64,000 bases of DNA, from the NCBI RefSeq assembly GCF_003350475.1, contig NZ_QQAV01000009.1, positions 62,001 to 126,000 on the forward strand, in the 5' to 3' direction. The position numbers were made by a program, and so were the translations under genes. Numbering within the stretch: position 1 is the first letter of the stretch; each line of letters starts with the position of its first letter. The stretch comes from Pseudacidovorax intermedius (lineage in GTDB: Bacteria; Pseudomonadota; Gammaproteobacteria; Burkholderiales; Burkholderiaceae_C). Positions 25,632 to 36,449 of the stretch are shown piece after piece. The notes below the pieces were generated by a model. It was not told the origin of the DNA. It searched no databases and worked only from the letters and a program-made list of their open reading frames with translations.

Positions 25632-26780
25632 ATGAAGTTCAAGATCCAGGCGCTCGCCGCCGCCGCGCTGGCCTGCGCGGCCAGCCTGTCGTGGGCCGAC
25701 CTGACGGTGGGCGTCACGCTGTCGACCACGGGCCCCGCGGCCTCGTTGGGCATTCCGCAGAAGAACACCATCGCCCTCATGCCCAAGACCATCGGCGGGC
25801 AGAAGGTCAACTACGTGGTGCTCGACGATGCCAGCGACACCACCACCGCGGTCAACAACACCCGTAAGCTGATCGCCGACAACAAGGCCGACGTGATCGT
25901 CGGCTCCAGCGTCACGCCCAACTCGCTGGCCATGATCGACGTGGCCGCCGAGGCGCGCGTGCCGATGATCAGCCTGGCGGCGTCGGCCCGGATCATCTCG
26001 CCCATGGACGACAAGAAGAAGTGGGTCTTCAAGACCCCGCAGAACGACGACATGATGGCGCAGGCCATCGCCGAGCACATGGCGGCCCGGGGCGTGAAGT
26101 CGGTCGGCTTCATCGGCTTCTCCGACGCCTATGGCGAGGGCTGGTACGAGGTCTTCTCCAAGGCCGCTGCCGCCAAGGGCATCAAGCTGGCGGCCAACGA
26201 GCGCTATGCGCGCACCGACACCTCCGTGACGGGCCAGGCGCTCAAGCTCATGTCCGCCAATCCGGAGGCCGTGCTGATCGCCGGCTCGGGCACGCCGGCC
26301 GCGCTGCCGCAGAAGACGCTGGCCGAGCGCGGCTACAAGGGCAAGGTCTACCAGACGCATGGCGTGGCCAATGCCGACTTCCTGCGCGTGGGCGGCAAGG
26401 ACGTGGAAGGCACCATCCTGCCCGCGGGGCCCATGCTGGTGGCCGAGCAACTGCCCGACAGCAACCCGGTCAAGAAGTCGGCCATGGCCTATGTGTCCGC
26501 CTACGAGGCGGCCCACGGCAAGGGCACTACAGCGGCCTTCGGCGGCCATGCGTGGGATGCCGGCCTGATGCTGCAGGCCGCCGTGCCCGAGGCGCTCAAG
26601 AAAGCGCAGCCGGGCACGCCCGAGTTCCGTGCCGCGCTGCGCGACGCGCTGGAGCAGATCAAGGAAGTGCCCGGCGCGCATGGCGTCTTCAGCATGACGC
26701 CCACCGACCACCTCGGCCTCGACAACCGCGCCCGGGTGATGGTGACCATTCAGAACGGCACCTGGAAGTACCTGCCCTGA
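25632..26780 (+). CDS. Branched-chain-type ABC transporter substrate-binding protein
   Basis: The product has 382 residues with a signal peptide ending SWA (about 22). The mature protein is a two-lobed type I periplasmic binding protein (LivK family); [15 protein letters not shown] near the start is the usual ligand-loop region. Relatives bind branched-chain amino acids, amides or aromatic acids. Position after the paa cluster suggests phenylacetate or another aromatic acid, but the substrate is inferred only. AGAAGGAGA precedes the ATG. Confidence 0.85.
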   Translation: MKFKIQALAAAALACAASLSWADLTVGVTLSTTGPAASLGIPQKNTIALMPKTIGGQKVNYVVLDDASDTTTAVNNTRKLIADNKADVIVGSSVTPNSLAMIDVAAEARVPMISLAASARIISPMDDKKKWVFKTPQNDDMMAQAIAEHMAARGVKSVGFIGFSDAYGEGWYEVFSKAAAAKGIKLAANERYARTDTSVTGQALKLMSANPEAVLIAGSGTPAALPQKTLAERGYKGKVYQTHGVANADFLRVGGKDVEGTILPAGPMLVAEQLPDSNPVKKSAMAYVSAYEAAHGKGTTAAFGGHAWDAGLMLQAAVPEALKKAQPGTPEFRAALRDALEQIKEVPGAHGVFSMTPTDHLGLDNRARVMVTIQNGTWKYLP

Positions 26781-26785
26781 ACGGC

Positions 26786-27814
26786 ATGGACCTCCAGATC
26801 GCCCTGCTGCTGGGCCAGGACGGCATCGTCAACGGCGCCATCTATGCGCTGATGGCGCTTGCGCTGGTGCTGGTGTTCTCGGTCACGCGCGTCATCTTCA
26901 TTCCGCAGGGCGAGCTGGTGGCCTTCGGCGCGCTGTCGATGGCGGCGCTCGGCACCGGCAAGGTGCCGGGCACCCTGTGGCTGCTGCTGGTGCTGGCCGT
27001 GGCGGTGCTGCTGCTGGAGCTCTGGCGTGCCCGGCGCGGCGCGGTCGTGGAATGGCGGGCGACGCTGGCCTGGACGGTGGTGCTGCCGCTGCTGGCCTGC
27101 GCCGTGGTGCTGCTGTGGCGACCGGCTTCGCTGTGGGGCCAGTCGCTGGCGACGCTGCTGGTGGTCGCGCCGCTCGGCCCGCTGCTCTACCGCCTGGCGT
27201 ACCGGCCGTTGGCGCGGGCGAGCGTGCTGATCCTGCTGATCGTGTCCGTGGCGTTGCATGGTGTGCTGGTGGGCCTGGGCCTGCTGTTCTTCGGCGCCGA
27301 GGGATCGCGCACGCCGGCCTTCTCGGAGACCCGCTTCGACTGGGGCGGCGTGACGGTGGCCGGGCAGTCACTCGTGGTGGTGGGGGTGGCGGTGCTGCTG
27401 GTGGTGCTGATGTTCGTGTTCTTCGAACGCTCCATCGTGGGCAAGGCGCTGCGCGCCGTGGCCATGAACCGTGTGGGTGCGCGGCTCATGGGCATTCCCG
27501 CCGATCTGTCGGGCGACCTGAGCTTTGCGATGGCGGCGCTGATCGGCGCCGTGGGCGGCCTGCTGGTGGCACCGCTGACCACCGTCTACTACGACACCGG
27601 CTTCCTGATCGGCCTCAAGGGCTTCGTGGCCGCCATCGTCGGCGGGCTCGCGAGCTACCCGCTGGCGCTGGCGGGGGCGCTGATCGTGGGCCAGCTGGAG
27701 GCCTTCTCCTCCTTCTGGGCCAGCGCCTTCAAGGAGGTGCTGGTGTTCACGCTGATCATTCCGGTGCTGTGGTGGCGTTCGCTGCGCAGCCGCCATGTGG
27801 AGGACGAGGAATGA
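26786..27814 (+). CDS. Branched-chain-type ABC transporter permease, LivH-like
   Basis: The product has 342 residues with about nine membrane helices. [29 protein letters not shown] near the N-terminus and the [24 protein letters not shown] coupling region identify the LivH group. It is slightly longer than E. coli LivH because of an extra hydrophobic region around residues 65-125. It starts five bases after the binding-protein gene and its stop overlaps the next ATG. Confidence 0.88.
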   Translation: MDLQIALLLGQDGIVNGAIYALMALALVLVFSVTRVIFIPQGELVAFGALSMAALGTGKVPGTLWLLLVLAVAVLLLELWRARRGAVVEWRATLAWTVVLPLLACAVVLLWRPASLWGQSLATLLVVAPLGPLLYRLAYRPLARASVLILLIVSVALHGVLVGLGLLFFGAEGSRTPAFSETRFDWGGVTVAGQSLVVVGVAVLLVVLMFVFFERSIVGKALRAVAMNRVGARLMGIPADLSGDLSFAMAALIGAVGGLLVAPLTTVYYDTGFLIGLKGFVAAIVGGLASYPLALAGALIVGQLEAFSSFWASAFKEVLVFTLIIPVLWWRSLRSRHVEDEE

Positions 27815-29673
27815 CCCGCCGGCAACTCATGCTGCTCTTCGTCGCGGCGCTGGCCGTGGCCTGGCCGCTGCTGCCCGAGTTCACCGCCACGGTGTTCAGC
27901 TACATCGGGCTGTACGCGCTGGTGGCGGCCGGGCTGGTCATGCTCACCGGCGTGGGCGGCATGACCTCCTTTGGGCAGGCGGCCTTCGTGGCCATCGGCG
28001 CTTATGCCACGGCCTGGGTCTGCACGTCGCCCACGGCCGCCGCGGCGCTCTCGGCGCTGCCGCCGCCGCTGTGGCCCTGGGTGGGGCTGGCGCTCGGGCT
28101 CGCGCTCACCTTCGTGCTGGCCTGGGCGCTGGGCGGCATCACCGTCAAGCTCTCGGGCCATTACCTCCCGCTGTGCACCATCGCCTGGGGGCTGGGGCTG
28201 TACTACCTGTTCGGCAACCTGCAGGCGCTGGGCGGGCAGACGGGCATCACCGGTCTGCCGGCGCTCAGCGTCTTCGGTATCTCGCTGGCCTCGCCGCGGG
28301 TGCTGGGGCCGGTGATCTGGACGGTGCTGCTGCTGACCCTGTGGGCGCTGCACAACCTGCTCGACTCGCGGGAGGGGCGCGCCATCCGCGCGCTCAAGTC
28401 GGGCCGGTTGATGGCGGAATCGATGGGCGTGGACACGGCGCGGCAGCGTGCCCGGGTCTTCGTGCTGGCGGCGCTGCTCGCGGCGCTGTCGGGCTGGCTC
28501 TATGCGCACATGCAGCGCTTCGTCAATCCGACGCCTTTCGGCCTGAACGTGGGCATCGAATACCTGTTCATGGCCGTGGTCGGCGGCGCAGGTCATCTGT
28601 GGGGCGCTGTGCTGGGCGCCATGCTCATCACGCTGCTCAAGGAGCAGTTGCAGGACTGGCTGCCCCGGCTGCTGGGCGCCAGCGGCAACTTCGAGCAGAT
28701 CGTCTTCGGCCTGCTGATGGTGCTGGTGCTGCAGCGCTTCGCCGAAGGCCTGTGGCCCACGGTGGCGCGGTGGAGCGGACGCTGGCTCCGGCCCGAGCGC
28801 GAAGGGCGCCGCGGGGTGCCGCCTTGCGCATTGCCGGCGCGGGCCATGCAGCCGGCGGGCGCGCTGCTGTTGGAGGCGCGTGCCGTCACCAAGCGCTTCG
28901 GCGGCCTGGTCGCCAACAGTGCCGTCGACCTGACGCTGCGGGCCGGCGAGGTTCATGCGCTGATCGGCCCCAATGGCGCGGGCAAGAGCACCTTCTTCAA
29001 CATGGTGTCGGGCGTGGACGACCCGACCGAGGGCGAGGTGCGCCTGCTGGATACGCCCATGCAGGGCCGGCCCTCGCGCGAGTTCGCGGCCCGCGGGCTG
29101 GGCCGCACCTTCCAGCATGTGCGCCTGCTGGGGGAGCGCAGCGTGCTCGAGAACGTGGCGCTGGGTGCGCACCTGCGCGGCCGGCGCGGCTGGTGGGCCG
29201 CGATGCTGCGGCTGGACCGTGCCGAAGAGGCGGCCCTGCTGGTCGAGGCCCGCCGGCAGATCGAGCGCTGCGGCCTGGGTGCCTTCGCCGACCGGCCGGC
29301 GGCCTCGCTGGCGCTGGGCCAGCAGCGGGTGGTCGAGATCGCACGCGCCCTGGCGGGCAACCCGGTGGCGCTGCTGCTGGACGAGCCCGCCGCCGGCCTG
29401 CGCCACCTGGAGAAGCAGGCCCTGGCCGGCCTGCTGGCGCAGCTGCGCGGCGAGGGGCTGGGCATCCTGGTGGTGGAACATGACATGGAGTTCGTGATGA
29501 ACCTGGCCGACCGCGTGACGGTGCTGGAGTTCGGCACCGTGATCGCCGAGGGAACGCCGGACGCGGTGCAGCGCAATCCGCGCGTGCTGGATGCCTACCT
29601 GGGCGGGGCGGAACCGGCCGCGCCACCGACCTCGGCCACCGCGGCCGCCGCGGTGCTGGAGCCGGCCGCATGA
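27811..29673 (+). CDS. Fused LivM-type permease and LivG-type ATPase
   Basis: The product has 620 residues. Residues 1 to about 330 are a LivM-like permease with many membrane helices ([36 protein letters not shown]). After an Arg/Pro-rich linker, an ABC ATPase starts near 353 with Walker A GPNGAGKS (386-393), a degenerate signature around [15 protein letters not shown] and Walker [11 protein letters not shown]. Such permease-ATPase fusions are known in Burkholderiales. No frameshift is needed; the frame is continuous. ATGA overlaps flank both ends. Confidence 0.9.
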   Translation: MTRRQLMLLFVAALAVAWPLLPEFTATVFSYIGLYALVAAGLVMLTGVGGMTSFGQAAFVAIGAYATAWVCTSPTAAAALSALPPPLWPWVGLALGLALTFVLAWALGGITVKLSGHYLPLCTIAWGLGLYYLFGNLQALGGQTGITGLPALSVFGISLASPRVLGPVIWTVLLLTLWALHNLLDSREGRAIRALKSGRLMAESMGVDTARQRARVFVLAALLAALSGWLYAHMQRFVNPTPFGLNVGIEYLFMAVVGGAGHLWGAVLGAMLITLLKEQLQDWLPRLLGASGNFEQIVFGLLMVLVLQRFAEGLWPTVARWSGRWLRPEREGRRGVPPCALPARAMQPAGALLLEARAVTKRFGGLVANSAVDLTLRAGEVHALIGPNGAGKSTFFNMVSGVDDPTEGEVRLLDTPMQGRPSREFAARGLGRTFQHVRLLGERSVLENVALGAHLRGRRGWWAAMLRLDRAEEAALLVEARRQIERCGLGAFADRPAASLALGQQRVVEIARALAGNPVALLLDEPAAGLRHLEKQALAGLLAQLRGEGLGILVVEHDMEFVMNLADRVTVLEFGTVIAEGTPDAVQRNPRVLDAYLGGAEPAAPPTSATAAAAVLEPAA

Positions 29674-30461
29674 GCGCCCGTCTGGCTGCCGCCAGCGACG
29701 CCGCCCCGGTCGAGGCGCGGCCCGGCGCCGCCCGGCCCGTGCTGGCGCTGGAGGACTTCCACGTCGCCTACGGTGCCGTCGAGGCCGTGCACGGCGTGGC
29801 CCTGCACATCGACGAGGGCGAGATCGTCACCGTCATCGGCCCCAACGGGGCGGGCAAGACCACGCTGCTGGCGGCGGCCATGGGGCTGCTGCCGTCGCGC
29901 GGCCGGCTGCGGCTGGGCGGCGAGGTGATCGCCCGGCCCAGCGTCGAGGCCATGGTGGCGCGCGGCGTGGCGCTGGTGCCCGAGCGGCGTGAGCTCTTCG
30001 GCGAGATGTCGGTCGAGGACAACCTGCTGCTCGGCGGCTTCTACCGCTGGCGCACGGGCCGCCGGGACCAGCGCGCCCGCATGGCCGAGGTGTTCGCCAT
30101 CTTTCCGCGGCTGCAGGAGCGGCGGACCCAATGGGCCAGCACGCTTTCCGGCGGCGAGCGCCAGATGCTCGCCATCGGCCGCGCCCTGATGGCACGTCCC
30201 CGGCTACTGATGCTGGACGAGCCTTCGCTGGGCCTGGCGCCCCTGATCGTGCGCGAGGTGCTACAGGTGGTGGGCGCGCTGCGAACGCAGGGCGTGTCGG
30301 TGCTGCTGGTGGAGCAGAACGCGCGCGCCGCCCTGCAGGTGGCCGACCGCGGCTATGTGCTGGAGACCGGCCGCGTGGCGCTGCAAGGCCCGGCTGCCGA
30401 ATTGCTGCACGACCGCCGCATCATCGACACCTACCTCGGGCTGGGGCAACGGGTGGCATGA
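29670..30461 (+). CDS. Branched-chain-type ABC transporter ATPase, LivF-like
   Basis: The product has 263 residues. Walker A is GPNGAGKTT, the signature is LSGGERQM, Walker B is LLMLDEPSLGLAP, and the H-loop region is LLVEQNARAAL. VPERRELFGEMSVEDNLLLG is typical of LivF. It overlaps the fused permease-ATPase gene by four bases and completes the transporter operon (binding protein, LivH, LivM-LivG, LivF). Confidence 0.9.
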   Translation: MSARLAAASDAAPVEARPGAARPVLALEDFHVAYGAVEAVHGVALHIDEGEIVTVIGPNGAGKTTLLAAAMGLLPSRGRLRLGGEVIARPSVEAMVARGVALVPERRELFGEMSVEDNLLLGGFYRWRTGRRDQRARMAEVFAIFPRLQERRTQWASTLSGGERQMLAIGRALMARPRLLMLDEPSLGLAPLIVREVLQVVGALRTQGVSVLLVEQNARAALQVADRGYVLETGRVALQGPAAELLHDRRIIDTYLGLGQRVA

Positions 30462-30519
30462 GCTGGCCGGCCCTGAGGCCTCTGCTTATTGCTCGCCGAC
30501 CACGTGTCGGCAGCCGCGG

Positions 30520-30942
30520 CTACTTCCAGGGGGTGGGCGCCGGTACTTCGCAGACGGGCTCGACGTCCACGCTCTTGAAGTCGGCCGGCGAGACGATCTC
30601 CAGGTATTCCATGTCTGGCGAGTAGTCGAACAGGTAGTGGCGGATGCCCGGGCGCTGGTGCACCACGTCGCCGGCCTCCACCAGCGTCTCCTTGTCCTCG
30701 TACATGAAGCGGGCCCAGCCCTTGACCATGATGACGATCTGGAAGTCCGCCTCGTGCCGGTGCCAGCCGGTGCCCGTCTCGGGCGCCATGTTGGCCTTGA
30801 CCAGGTGCGCGATCACCTTGCCATGGGTGGCCGCGGCGATGCCGAGGTCCCGGTAGAGGAAAAAGTCCCGCAACCCGCCCGACTTGTAGTCGGTGTCGCC
30901 GGGCTTGACGTGCGAGAACTCCGTGGTGGTTCGATCCAACAT
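30520..30942 (-). CDS. Cupin-domain protein
   Basis: The product has 140 residues. A single cupin barrel spans about 25-125. The first motif is [23 protein letters not shown] and the second is in [26 protein letters not shown], with His residues able to hold a metal. Function is not predictable from the fold. The start was set at the ATG at 30942 because AAGGAG lies eight bases upstream; the longer frame has no such site. It converges with the transporter operon and is divergent from aroC. Confidence 0.75.
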   Translation of the reverse strand: MLDRTTTEFSHVKPGDTDYKSGGLRDFFLYRDLGIAAATHGKVIAHLVKANMAPETGTGWHRHEADFQIVIMVKGWARFMYEDKETLVEAGDVVHQRPGIRHYLFDYSPDMEYLEIVSPADFKSVDVEPVCEVPAPTPWK

Positions 30943-31043
30943 GGGGCGCGCTCCTTCCTGGGGGGGTGCTGCGCTGCAACATGCATAAAGCGTTCCCGCA
31001 GCAGGACGCCCCGGTATCGGCACGCACCGATAATCGCCCGCCT

Positions 31044-32180
31044 ATGAGCGGCAACACCTTCGGCACCCTGTTCGCGGTGACCAACTTCGGCGAATCCCAC
31101 GGCCCCGCGATCGGCTGCGTCATCGACGGCTGCCCGCCCGGCATGGCCCTTTCGGAGGCGGACATCCAGCCCGACCTGGACCGCCGGCGCCCCGGCACCA
31201 GCCGGCACGTCACCCAGCGCAACGAGCCCGATGCGGTGCAGATCCTCTCCGGCGTGTACGAAGGCAGGACCACCGGCACGCCCATCGCGCTGCTGATCCA
31301 GAACACCGACCAGCGCAGCAAGGACTACGGCGAGATCGCCCGCCAGTTCCGCCCGGGCCATGCCGACTTCAGCTACTTCAAGAAATACGGCATCCGTGAC
31401 CCGCGCGGGGGCGGCCGTTCGTCGGCCCGCCTCACGGCGCCGATGGTGGCGGCCGGCGCGGTGGCCAAGAAGTGGCTGCGCGAGCAGTACGGCACCGAGT
31501 TCCGCGGCTGCATGACGCAGATCGGCGAGCAGGTGATCGGCTTCGAGAGCTGGGACCACGTGCCCAACAACCCCTTCTTCGCGCCCGTGGCCGACGTGTC
31601 GGCCCTGGAGGCCTACATGGACGCGCTGCGCAAGGCGCAGGACTCCTGCGGCGCCCGCCTGCGCGTGGTGGCCACCGGCATGCCTGCCGGCCTGGGCCAG
31701 CCGCTGTTCGACAAGCTCGATGCCGACATCGCCTACGCCATGATGGGCATCAACGCCGTCAAGGGCGTGGAGATCGGCGCCGGCTTCGCCAGCGTGACGC
31801 AGCGCGGCAGCATGCACGGCGACGCCATGCGGCCCGACGGCTTCGACAGCAACAACGCGGGCGGCGTGCTGGGCGGCATCAGCACCGGGCAGGACCTGGA
31901 GGTGGCCATCGCCATCAAGCCGACCAGCTCGATCACCACGCCCCGCACTTCCGTGGACGTGGACGGCCGGCCGGTCGAGGTGGTGACCAAGGGCCGCCAC
32001 GATCCGTGCGTGGGCATCCGCGCCACGCCCATCGCCGAGGCCATGCTGGCGCTGGTGGTGATGGAACACGCCTTGCGCCAGCGCGCCCAGTGCGGCGAGC
32101 CGGGCGCGGCCTTTCCTGTGGTGCGCGGCGACAAGGCCCGGGCCGACCGACCGGAGGGCCTGCAGGCCTCCTTCCTGTAG
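31044..32180 (+). CDS. aroC: Chorismate synthase
   Basis: The product has 378 residues. It converts EPSP to chorismate using reduced FMN, the last common step of aromatic amino acid synthesis. Signatures [35 protein letters not shown] and the C-terminal [20 protein letters not shown] are complete. GATAAT at 31029-31034 ends nine bases before the ATG and no ribosome binding site is visible, so the mRNA may be leaderless. The stop overlaps the next gene's GTG. Confidence 0.96.
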   Translation: MSGNTFGTLFAVTNFGESHGPAIGCVIDGCPPGMALSEADIQPDLDRRRPGTSRHVTQRNEPDAVQILSGVYEGRTTGTPIALLIQNTDQRSKDYGEIARQFRPGHADFSYFKKYGIRDPRGGGRSSARLTAPMVAAGAVAKKWLREQYGTEFRGCMTQIGEQVIGFESWDHVPNNPFFAPVADVSALEAYMDALRKAQDSCGARLRVVATGMPAGLGQPLFDKLDADIAYAMMGINAVKGVEIGAGFASVTQRGSMHGDAMRPDGFDSNNAGGVLGGISTGQDLEVAIAIKPTSSITTPRTSVDVDGRPVEVVTKGRHDPCVGIRATPIAEAMLALVVMEHALRQRAQCGEPGAAFPVVRGDKARADRPEGLQASFL

Positions 32181-33367
32181 TGGCCGACCCGGCCACCACG
32201 CCCTCTGCCGCCGCCAGCCGGCGTCCGCTGCTCGCCTTCGCGGGGCTGTCGGCCAGCTATTTTGCCCACATCGGCTTCTTCAACCCCTACCTGCCCCTGT
32301 GGCTGCAGAGCCTGGGGTTGCCGATCTTCACCATCAGCCTGCTGACCTCGGTGCAGTCCTTCACCCGGGTGTTCGCGCCCTATGCCTGGGGCACGCTGTC
32401 GGACCGCACGGGCGAGCGGGTCAAGTTGCTGCGCATCAGCGCCGCCGTGGCGCTGGTGGGCTCGCTGGGCCTGTGGTGGAACGGCGGGCACTGGTGGATC
32501 GCGCTGGTGCTGCTGGTCATGTTCACCCACACCAGCTCGATGATGTCGCTCACCGAGGCGGCGCTGGCGCACCTGGTGGCGGGCGACTGGGGCCGCTATG
32601 GACGCATCCGGCTGTGCGGCTCGGCGGGCTTCCTGGTCACCGTCTTCCTGGCCGGGGCCTGGTTCGACCGCTTCGGCATGGGGCACTTCCCGGGTTGGGC
32701 GTTGGTCACGCTGGGGCTGGTGCTCTTCGCCACGCTCAGGCTGCCCGATCACCGCGAGCCCGTGGCTGTCCGCGGCGGAGTGCACGAGCCGGTCGGGCCG
32801 GTGCTTCAGCGGCCGGTGGTGCGCTGGTTCTTCGCCTCGCTGTTCTTCCATGTCACGGCGCACTTCGCCATCTACGGCTTCTTCTCGCTCTACCTCGATT
32901 CGATCGGCTATGACAAGGCGGCCATCGGCGCGCTCTGGGCGCTGTCGGTGGCTGCCGAAGTGGCTTGGTTTGGGCTGCAGGGCCGGGTGGTGCGGCGGCT
33001 GCGCATGCCGCAGTGGCTGTTGCTGTGCGGCGTGGCCGCGGTGCTGCGCATGGGGCTGACCGCCGGGCTGGGCCAATGGGTCTGGGCGCTGGTGCTGGGG
33101 CAGATGCTGCATGCCCTGAGCTTTGCGGCGCACCACACCACCTGCATCGCGATGGTGACGGAGCACTTCCCGGGGCGCCTTCGCGGACGCGGCCAGGCGC
33201 TGTTCACCGTCATCGGCTACGGCCTGGGCGGCGTGCTGGGCATGCTGGCCGGCGGGGCGGTGGCGCAGCAACTGGGCTACGTGGTCATGTTCTGGGCGGC
33301 GACGGCCCTGGCGGTCATCGGCAGCCTGTGCGCGTGGCGCGCGAAGGTCGAGGAGGGCCGGGCATGA
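32180..33367 (+). CDS. MFS transporter (MFS_1-like / nucleoside-symporter-like group)
   Basis: The product has 395 residues with about twelve membrane helices. SYFAHIGFFNPYLPLWLQSLG at the start, GTLSDRTGERVKLLRIS (the loop 2-3 motif) and GRGQALFTVIGYGLGG are typical of the MFS_1-like subgroup related to LacY/NupG-type carriers. The substrate is unknown. The GTG start shares a base with the aroC stop and its TGA overlaps the next MFS gene, so the three genes form one unit. Confidence 0.82.
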   Translation: MADPATTPSAAASRRPLLAFAGLSASYFAHIGFFNPYLPLWLQSLGLPIFTISLLTSVQSFTRVFAPYAWGTLSDRTGERVKLLRISAAVALVGSLGLWWNGGHWWIALVLLVMFTHTSSMMSLTEAALAHLVAGDWGRYGRIRLCGSAGFLVTVFLAGAWFDRFGMGHFPGWALVTLGLVLFATLRLPDHREPVAVRGGVHEPVGPVLQRPVVRWFFASLFFHVTAHFAIYGFFSLYLDSIGYDKAAIGALWALSVAAEVAWFGLQGRVVRRLRMPQWLLLCGVAAVLRMGLTAGLGQWVWALVLGQMLHALSFAAHHTTCIAMVTEHFPGRLRGRGQALFTVIGYGLGGVLGMLAGGAVAQQLGYVVMFWAATALAVIGSLCAWRAKVEEGRA

Positions 33368-34590
33368 GTGACGCTGCCCCGGATCGCCCGCGCCGCGGCA
33401 TCGCCTTCGCCATGCTGCTGCCGCTGCTGCTGGCCGCGCAGCCGGTGGCCACCGACAGCTACCTGCCCGCGCTGCCCGAGATCGCGCGCGACCTGGGCTC
33501 GGCCAGCAGCAGCCTGACGGTCTTCATCCTGGCCTTCGGCGTGGCGCAATTGCTGTGCGGCCCGCTGGCCGACCGCTTCGGCCGGCGGCCGGTGCTGCTG
33601 GCGGGCCTGGGCGCCTATGCCGTCGCGGCCCTGGGCTGCGCGCTGGCGGGCAGCGTGCTGCTGCTGGCGGCCGGCCGGGCGGTGCAGGGCTTCGCCATGG
33701 CCGCCATCCTCGTGTGCTCGCGGGCGGCAGTGCGCGACCTGTACCCCGCCCATCAAGGGCCGCAGGTGATGGCCCGCGGGCTGACGGGCCTCGGCGTGGT
33801 GGCGCTGATGTCGCCGCTGCTGGGCGCCTGGGGCGTGCAGGCGCTTGGCTGGCGCTGGGTGCTGGTGGGCATGGCGGTCTATGCGCTGGTGCTGCTCGGG
33901 CTGTGCTGGCATTCCTTCGCCGAGACGCACCGGCCGATGCTGGCCGGCGCCCTGGACGCACCCGATGCCTCCGCGCCCCGCGGCAGCGCGCGGGAGGTCT
34001 GGCGCAACCGGCCTTTCCGCGCGTGGGCCTCGCTGGCGGCCTGCACCTATGGCGGGCTGTTCTGCTTCCTGCTGCTGTCGCCCATGGTCTACATCGGCTA
34101 CCTTGGCATGTCGCCGGTCATGTACGGCTGGGTGCCGGCGGGCGGCTCCGTCGTCTACATCAGCAGCACGCTGCTGTGCCGGCGGCTGCTGGCCCGGGTC
34201 GGGCCGGTGCGCACGGTGCAGATCGGCTCGGTGCTCAGCCTGACGGGCGCGAGCATCCAGGCGCTGGGCTGCCTGCTGCTGCCGCATTCGCCCCTGCCGC
34301 TGCTGGCCGGGCATGCGGTGTATGTGATGGGCCACGGCATCCATCAGCCCTGCGGCCAGGCCGGCGCGGTGGGCGACCTGCCGCACCTGGCGGGACGGGC
34401 CGTGTCGTGGTCGGGCTTCCTGATGATGCTGGTGGCCTTCTGCGCGGGGCAGACGGCGGCGCTCTTCGTGGATGCGCGCTACTCGGCCGGCGCCTGGCCG
34501 ATGGTGCTGCCGCTGCTGCTGGCGGGGCTGGCGTTGGTGGGCATCGCCTACGGCTGGCTGCCGCGGCTGCAGCGCGCCCGGCGCGGCTGA
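33364..34590 (+). CDS. Bcr/CflA family drug-resistance MFS transporter
   Basis: The product has 408 residues with twelve predicted helices. VATDSYLPALPEIARDLG, GPLADRFGRRPVLLAG and AVQGFAMAAILVCSRAAVRDLYP match the Bcr/CflA drug:H+ antiporters, which export bicyclomycin, sulfonamides or amino-acid-derived compounds. The actual substrate is not known. The ATG overlaps the previous stop by four bases. Confidence 0.87.
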   Translation: MSDAAPDRPRRGIAFAMLLPLLLAAQPVATDSYLPALPEIARDLGSASSSLTVFILAFGVAQLLCGPLADRFGRRPVLLAGLGAYAVAALGCALAGSVLLLAAGRAVQGFAMAAILVCSRAAVRDLYPAHQGPQVMARGLTGLGVVALMSPLLGAWGVQALGWRWVLVGMAVYALVLLGLCWHSFAETHRPMLAGALDAPDASAPRGSAREVWRNRPFRAWASLAACTYGGLFCFLLLSPMVYIGYLGMSPVMYGWVPAGGSVVYISSTLLCRRLLARVGPVRTVQIGSVLSLTGASIQALGCLLLPHSPLPLLAGHAVYVMGHGIHQPCGQAGAVGDLPHLAGRAVSWSGFLMMLVAFCAGQTAALFVDARYSAGAWPMVLPLLLAGLALVGIAYGWLPRLQRARRG

Positions 34591-34675
34591 CGTCTCGAGC
34601 AGCTGGCGTCTACGGGGTTCGCGGTCCAAAGGCCTCGGCGATGCAGGTGTCGCCGGCCGAACGCAGAATGCGCGC

Positions 34676-35347
34676 ATGAACACCCTGCGTATCGATTTCG
34701 TCTCCGATGTGTCCTGCCCCTGGTGCGCCGTCGGCCTGGCCTCGCTCCAGACTGCCATGGAACGCGTGGCGCCCGACGTCCAGGTCGACCTGCACTTCCA
34801 GCCCTTCGAGCTCAACCCGGACATGGTGCCCGAGGGCGAGGACTCCATCGAACACCTGAAGCGCAAGTACGGCATCGACGAGTCGCAGGTGCGCGCCAAC
34901 GGCGAGGTGCTGCGCCAGCGCGGCGAGGCGGTGGGCTTTCCCTTCAACCTCGACATGCGCAAGCGGGTGTGGAACACCTTCGATGCCCATCGCCTGCTGC
35001 ACTGGGCCGAGCTGGAAGGCTCGGACAAGCAGCTGGCCTTGAAGAAGGCGCTGTTCAAGGCCTACTTCCTCGACGGCCTGAGCCCGGCCGATCATGAACT
35101 GCTGGTGCGGCTGGCGGCCGAGGCGGGCCTCGACGCCGAGCGTGCCCGGGCCATCCTGGCCAGCGACGAATTCACCGACGAGGTGCGTGCGACCGAACGC
35201 ATGTTCACCCAGGCGGGCATCCATTCGGTGCCGGCCATCATCCTCAACCGGCAGCACCTGATCTCCGGCGGCCAGCCGCCCGAGGTGTTCGAGCGGGCGC
35301 TCAGGCAGATTGCGGGCGCGCAGCCTTCTTCCGTGATGGAGGCTTGA
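34676..35347 (+). CDS. DsbA-family (FrnE-like) oxidoreductase
   Basis: The product has 223 residues, cytosolic, without signal peptide. The thioredoxin-fold redox motif CPWC (Cys14, Cys17) is in DVSCPWCAVG, and the cis-proline loop is in GIHSVPAIILN. FELNPDMVPEGED is typical of the FrnE group (2-hydroxychromene-2-carboxylate isomerase/DsbA superfamily). CAGAAT at 34664-34669 is six bases before the ATG, with no ribosome binding site. The 3' end overlaps the convergent opgC gene by 47 bases. Confidence 0.85.
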   Translation: MNTLRIDFVSDVSCPWCAVGLASLQTAMERVAPDVQVDLHFQPFELNPDMVPEGEDSIEHLKRKYGIDESQVRANGEVLRQRGEAVGFPFNLDMRKRVWNTFDAHRLLHWAELEGSDKQLALKKALFKAYFLDGLSPADHELLVRLAAEAGLDAERARAILASDEFTDEVRATERMFTQAGIHSVPAIILNRQHLISGGQPPEVFERALRQIAGAQPSSVMEA

Positions 35348-36449
35348 CCCGCGCCTCCCACCGGGCCACGCCGACTGCCACCCCATAGAGGACGCCGAAG
35401 ACCGCGCCCAGCATCAGCGCATCGCCCCACCAGGGCCGGACGTGGAAGTCGCCACCCCACACGACCAGCACCGCGAAGACCGCGACCAGGTGGGCGCAGA
35501 ACACGGAAAGCGAGGCACTGCCCAGTGTCTCCAGCACGCGCGGTCGGGGAAGATGGCGGAGCCAGGTGGGTCCGAAGCGGAGCACCACGATGCCGATGGC
35601 CACCAGGTTCAGCAGGCGCAGCGGCGCGAGTCGCCACTTGTCGAACCACTCGTTGAGCGCATCGTGGCTGCCGAAGGGCGCCTGGCCGGTTGGGCCCAGG
35701 TGGCGCCACAGCATCACCACGATGACCGTGCCCACGGCCGCGCGCACGACGCCGGCCGGGAACTCCAGCCTCGGCGGCACCGCATCGTGCCGGCTGCAGC
35801 CCAGCCACAGGCCCGCGAACCACAGGAACTGCCAGGCCAGCGAATCGAAGGAGCCCGTCTCGTCGATGGGCACCGGAATGCCGAGCAGTGCCTGCGCCGC
35901 GCGGTACAGAAGGTTGGTGAAGCCGAACTGCGCCAGCAGCCAGAGCCCGGCGCTCACCATCAGCGGCCGCTTCCAGCCATGGCGCATGCCGTAGGCCATG
36001 ACCCAGGGGCTGGCCAGCATGAACAGGATGTACATGGGCAGGATGTCGAGCAGGGCCGGCTCGTGCACCAGCGCCAGTGCCCAGACGAAGGCCTGGTGCG
36101 GATAGGCGATGAAGTAGCGCACCCGTTCGTGCACCGCCGGCTGATCGGCGCGCAGGCCCAGCCCCGCGATCACGAAGAAGAGGAACAGCAGCAGCGCCGC
36201 CTGGCACAGATAGACCGTCACCGCGCGCCGCCAGAAGGCCTGCCGCATGGCCGCCACGCCCTTCTGGTGGCCGATGCCGCCGTACACCAGACCGCACACG
36301 AAGGCCGACAGCAGCACGAAACCCTCGGCCGCCGAGACGAAGCCGAAGGGCTGGCCCAGCGGGTCGGTGAGCCGCGACGGCAGGTGCGTGACGGTCATCA
36401 GCACGAGCATCAGCCCGCGCAGCGCGTCGATTTCCCAGAGGCGGCGCAT
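35301..36449 (-). CDS. opgC: OpgC-like membrane acyltransferase
   Basis: The product has 382 residues with about ten membrane helices. MRRLWEIDALRGLMLVLMTVTHLP at the start and EGFVLLSAFVCGLVYG match OpgC, which succinylates periplasmic glucans in other proteobacteria. The substrate here is unproven, since no opgGH genes are nearby. I began at the ATG at 36449, which gives the expected family N-terminus; an upstream in-frame ATG at 36533 adds 28 non-conserved residues. Confidence 0.82.
   Translation of the reverse strand: MRRLWEIDALRGLMLVLMTVTHLPSRLTDPLGQPFGFVSAAEGFVLLSAFVCGLVYGGIGHQKGVAAMRQAFWRRAVTVYLCQAALLLFLFFVIAGLGLRADQPAVHERVRYFIAYPHQAFVWALALVHEPALLDILPMYILFMLASPWVMAYGMRHGWKRPLMVSAGLWLLAQFGFTNLLYRAAQALLGIPVPIDETGSFDSLAWQFLWFAGLWLGCSRHDAVPPRLEFPAGVVRAAVGTVIVVMLWRHLGPTGQAPFGSHDALNEWFDKWRLAPLRLLNLVAIGIVVLRFGPTWLRHLPRPRVLETLGSASLSVFCAHLVAVFAVLVVWGGDFHVRPWWGDALMLGAVFGVLYGVAVGVARWEARVKPPSRKKAARPQSA

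Noticed and set aside
30966-31043. Upstream ATG that would lengthen AroC by 26 residues
   Set aside because: Chorismate synthases begin at MSGNTFG, and the GATAAT box just before the ATG at 31044 would lie inside the longer frame.
32142-32157. GACCGACCGG inside aroC resembling the PaaR palindrome
   Set aside because: It lies inside a coding region and is not a palindrome.
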